Assembly: GCF_943193015.1 (NCBI RefSeq)
Contig: NZ_CALPCM010000076.1
Span: forward strand, 1-6,845
DNA length: 6,845 nucleotides
Source: Hominisplanchenecus_A murintestinalis
GTDB lineage: Bacteria > Bacillota > Clostridia > Lachnospirales > Lachnospiraceae
Direction: 5' to 3'
Part shown: positions 4,845 to 6,845 of the stretch, piece by piece
Position numbering within the stretch: position 1 is the first letter of the stretch
Layout of the letters: every line of letters begins with the position of its first letter
Translations under genes and position numbers: made by a program
Notes under the pieces: generated by a model
Told to the model about the DNA's origin: nothing
Databases searched by the model: none
The model's input: only the letters and a program-made list of their open reading frames with translations

Positions 4845-6283
4845 GCGAATATCTGCATACTCCAACGTTTGTATCCATTCCCATATTGGAACAAATATAA
4901 AAGAGCGTAAAGTATCCGCTTGTGAATCTTGAACAGATTCGTCACGAATACGGATAATGCGATGGAGGTCAACTGCGTTTCTTCCAGTTTTGTTACAATA
5001 CAGCCCATGCCGTAACAGCGTTTGCTTAAACTAAAGCTACGCTCCACTTCGATCCTGTCCCTGTTATCCTGATACTCCTGTTTTTTATCCGTTTTTGTAT
5101 TTACGCCCGGCCTGCCAAGCTTCGGACCGGATATGCGGATACCATGGTCTTTGCAATAGTTCCGGTTTGCCCTTGTACGGTAGATCTGGTCTGCCAGTAC
5201 ACGTTCCGGATAATGGCCGGTACGCGCTTTGAACCGTTCCACCGCTTCTATCAGGCAGGTGCTTTCATTGTATGCTTCAAACGATATCTTTTCGATGTGT
5301 CCGTAGCCTTCACTGTCAAGGCTCAGGTCAAACTTTGCTCCGAATTCAACAGCCGCTCTGGCCTTTCCCCTCACGACCGGCCGGATCCATGGCTGCGTGA
5401 TGCTCACAATACGGTGTTCTACGGAATGTACTTTGTTATCATACATATATTTCTGCTGTCCATACAGCATGAGGATCGTCAGGTACAGGCCGATCTCTTT
5501 ATCTGTCATGGCATATCCACGGCTCATAAACTCATCCAGATACCGGATATCCCTTCCAACGTAACCGAGCTGCTTACGGAGCGCCTTCCGGATCTTCTCT
5601 GCGCTGTGCTTTCTGCTTTTGGCGTAGGCAAGGTAGTCTTTTCTGGCACGCCTCCTGTACCGTCTTGGCAACAGCAGATCGTAGGATTTACAAAAACGGT
5701 ATATGATGGCCTCCAGCTTTTCCCTCGCCTCGTTCAGAAGGGAGATATCCTGCGGGTAACGGATGTTGACCGGCGCACAGGTCGCATCCAGTGTCAGCGT
5801 CCCTTTGTTCCCGTCTTCTTTTGGAACATCAGGCGTGCCTGAACCTCCGGCAGATGGAGGGGTTTTGTCATTTCTGCCGTCATCTTTGTGTGCAAGAAGA
5901 TACTCATTGGCTTCCATCAGCATTTCTGCTGTAATGCGTTTACGAAACAGGACAAGTGTGCTTGCATCAAACGGGGCTTCTTCCTGATATCCGGGAAGCC
6001 CGATAAAGTACTGCAGGTATGGGTTCTCCGTGATCTGTTCCACAAGTTCGCGGTCAGCGAACTGAAACTTTGTCTGGATGATCAGGGCTCCCAGCGCCAT
6101 GCGTAGCGGTTTGGCAACATTGCCGGTGCCACTTGGGAAAAGCTCTGCATATTTTATTTCGAATTCATCCCATGGGATACAATCAGCCATTTTGACCCAC
6201 CGGTTATCCGGATTCATTTTAAGCCCCATGGGTTGGTTGAAATCAAGGAACGAATGTTGTAACTTATCAAGCGGTCTATACAT
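4841..6283 (-). CDS. IS5/IS1182-type DDE transposase
   Basis: This 480-residue protein cuts and joins the ends of its own insertion sequence. The N-terminal part (about residues 55-120) resembles the DUF772 transposase domain (LRMALGALIIQTKFQFADRELVEQI, then FDASTLVLFRKR). The catalytic RNase H-like region follows: Asp166 in LTLDATCAPVN, Asp365 in VLADQIYRTRANR, and Glu414 in RIEVERSFSLSKRCYG, the expected DDE set. Between the first two lies a large basic insertion (about 195-245, rich in Arg and Lys). A low-complexity Gly/Pro/Asp linker is seen near 135-160. The start is ATG at 6283, behind GGGGTG; an upstream TTG at 6316 lacks a ribosome binding site. The frame is uninterrupted and all catalytic residues are present, so the enzyme could be active. 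The stop codon sits inside the left inverted repeat. Confidence 0.93.
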   Translation of the reverse strand: MYRPLDKLQHSFLDFNQPMGLKMNPDNRWVKMADCIPWDEFEIKYAELFPSGTGNVAKPLRMALGALIIQTKFQFADRELVEQITENPYLQYFIGLPGYQEEAPFDASTLVLFRKRITAEMLMEANEYLLAHKDDGRNDKTPPSAGGSGTPDVPKEDGNKGTLTLDATCAPVNIRYPQDISLLNEAREKLEAIIYRFCKSYDLLLPRRYRRRARKDYLAYAKSRKHSAEKIRKALRKQLGYVGRDIRYLDEFMSRGYAMTDKEIGLYLTILMLYGQQKYMYDNKVHSVEHRIVSITQPWIRPVVRGKARAAVEFGAKFDLSLDSEGYGHIEKISFEAYNESTCLIEAVERFKARTGHYPERVLADQIYRTRANRNYCKDHGIRISGPKLGRPGVNTKTDKKQEYQDNRDRIEVERSFSLSKRCYGMGCIVTKLEETQLTSIALSVFVTNLFKIHKRILYALLYLFQYGNGYKRWSMQIFA

Positions 6284-6352
6284 GTGTTTCACCCCGTTAT
6301 CCATAAAAAGCTGCAAGAAAAATGAGCCTGTTTCATTGAAACCTTTGTAGAT

Positions 6353-6381
6353 ATTATATCAGATATCGGGGCACAAATCAG
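6353..6381 (-). promoter_or_regulatory. Transposase promoter (extended -10)
   Basis: On the minus strand TGATATAAT (6361-6353) is a perfect extended -10 box, inside the element and about 70 nt upstream of the transposase ATG. The -35 at 17 bp spacing (CTGATT, 6381-6376) is weak, as is acceptable for extended -10 promoters. An odd-centred palindrome GTTTCATTGAAAC (6330-6342) lies in the leader. Confidence 0.55.
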
Positions 6382-6401
6382 TAAAATCAAGCGTTATAGA
6401 A

Positions 6402-6422
6402 TTAATCAGCAGACACTAATTA
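6402..6422. repeat. Right end of the insertion sequence: terminal inverted repeat and target repeat
   Basis: TTAATCAGCAGACA (6402-6415) is the exact complement of the left terminal repeat. It is followed by CTAATTA (6416-6422), the second copy of the flanking direct repeat. The target core TAATTA is itself a palindrome. Confidence 0.8.
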
Positions 6423-6491
6423 CAAACATTACAGTTTAATAATGTTATTTACCCAAGCTCTATAGGTATGTTTTCGCTCAATACAATACAC

Positions 6492-6540
6492 AAAAAATCC
6501 GGAAACCAGAACAATTTTTCTAACTGTTCCAACTCCCGGA
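6492..6540 (-). terminator. Minus-strand intrinsic terminator of an unseen upstream unit
   Basis: TCCGG (6498-6502) pairs with CCGGA (6536-6540) and GAACA (6509-6513) with TGTTC (6525-6529), around an 11-nt loop. The six positions between are one A-T pair and five A/C mismatches on the plus strand. In minus-strand RNA all five are G-U wobbles, giving a continuous 16-bp stem followed by six T (6497-6492). This points to transcription entering from the right. Confidence 0.6.
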
Positions 6541-6720
6541 AAACTCTTATTTTCTACACTTTTCATCATTCTACTTCTCAACCCTTGATATCAACATAAC
6601 ACACTCTACCTGACACAAGATGAGAAGAAATACGTCATTTATCCCTCGCTCTGTCCGACTTAATCCACCACTGTTTTTAGCATTACAATCGCATAAGAAA
6701 ACATATCTATATTCATATGC

Positions 6721-6763
6721 TAAGAAAGAGATACAATGTAGAAAAACAGATATCACTTTCTTA
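6721..6763. repeat. 13-bp inverted repeat (long hairpin)
   Basis: TAAGAAAGAGATA (6721-6733) and TATCACTTTCTTA (6751-6763) pair at 12 of 13 positions around a 17-nt loop, with one A-A mismatch. No T-tract follows on either strand, so it is not a standard terminator. It may be an operator, a processing site or a 3'-end hairpin. Confidence 0.5.
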
Positions 6764-6845
6764 ACTATCGTAAGCGCCTAAATGTTGGGCGGCTTGAATA
6801 GCCCCATTTGTTGCCCCATAATAGTAGAGAGTAGATTTTTGCTAC

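Larger units (their letters stand above)
4831..6415 (-). mobile_element. Complete insertion sequence, IS5/IS1182-type
   Basis: The element is 1585 bp and holds one transposase gene with its promoter. The ends are inverted repeats TGTCTGCTGATTAA (4831-4844) and its complement (6402-6415), identical over 14 bp. Outside them CTAATTA occurs at 4823-4829 and again at 6416-6422, consistent with a target duplication. The left copy is separated from the repeat by one extra A, so the duplication is 7 bp if the element starts at 4830, or 8 bp with one mismatch otherwise. The element is visibly richer in G+C than the flanks. Intact frame, ends and flanking repeat suggest a fairly recent insertion. The exact family (IS5 or IS1182) needs an ISfinder comparison. 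Confidence 0.88.
6423..6845. other. Region without a convincing gene, right of the insertion sequence
   Basis: Frames on both strands are short. The best, a 61-codon GTG frame at 6571-6756 on the minus strand, has a poor ribosome binding site and no recognisable motif. What can be supported is a minus-strand terminator at 6492-6540 and a hairpin at 6721-6763. The last 65-80 bases are open on the minus strand in two frames that run off the edge (stops at 6765-6767 and 6778-6780), so the 3' end of a gene may enter here, but no frame can be chosen. Confidence 0.45.

Noticed and set aside
5144..5842. 232-residue plus-strand open frame
   Set aside because: It is fully antisense to the transposase, has no recognisable domain, and is explained by the G+C-rich codon pattern of that gene.
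4749..6434. Imperfect inverted repeat across the insertion sequence (4749-4768 and 6416-6434)
   Set aside because: The left part is a local hairpin by itself and the match has several mismatches in A+T-rich DNA, so it is probably chance.
6571..6756. 61-residue minus-strand frame ending 31 nt before the 6492-6540 terminator
   Set aside because: It has a GTG start with a weak ribosome binding site, unusual composition and no motif; the terminator position alone does not make it a gene.
6782..6845. Plus-strand ATG frame open to the window edge (MLGGLNSPICC...)
   Set aside because: No ribosome binding site or promoter was found and too little sequence is left to judge.
1..6845. CRISPR array, tRNA, rRNA or known riboswitch
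   Set aside because: No spaced direct repeats, cloverleaf, rRNA signature or recognisable riboswitch core was seen on either strand.

Overview
The window reads as a piece of a low-G+C Firmicutes chromosome, most likely a gut clostridium of the Lachnospiraceae type. The evidence is the A+T-rich intergenic DNA, strong AGGAGG-type ribosome binding sites, sigma-A-like promoters, intrinsic terminators with T-tracts, and the protein families present. No species can be named from the sequence alone. Every supported gene is on the minus strand, so transcription runs from high to low coordinates.

From right to left: 6416-6845 has no convincing gene, but holds a minus-strand intrinsic terminator and a long hairpin, so it is probably the 3' end of a unit lying beyond the window. 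At 4831-6415 is a complete insertion sequence with an IS5/IS1182-type DDE transposase, 14-bp terminal inverted repeats and a flanking 7-bp direct repeat. Its G+C content is visibly higher than its surroundings. At 4620-4830 is a regulatory gap with a sigma-A-type promoter and a hairpin enclosing a possible 10-codon leader ORF. At 2720-4564 is a two-gene operon: a MerR/GyrI-type regulator followed by a CubicO-like serine hydrolase. At 1775-2593 is a second MerR/GyrI-type regulator, closed by a terminator. At 122-1674 is a two-gene operon: a BtrH-like protein (BtrH_N plus DUF4872) and an orphan winged-helix regulator without a receiver domain, also closed by a terminator.

The main regulatory observation is three promoters with the same MerR-type geometry: TTGACT, exactly 19 bp, then a -10 box, with a 21-bp dyad starting at the same place relative to the -35. 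They stand before merR2, merR1 and the BtrH-like gene. The merR1 and BtrH-operon promoters match at 28 of 34 positions, so the second MerR protein probably controls both itself and the BtrH operon. The merR2 promoter carries a different, nearly perfect dyad and probably serves its own operon. The region therefore looks like two adjacent ligand-sensing modules. Each pairs a BmrR/BltR-like sensor of small hydrophobic or cationic molecules with an acyl-transfer or acyl-hydrolysis enzyme. A role in sensing and modifying an antibiotic or other small molecule is inference.
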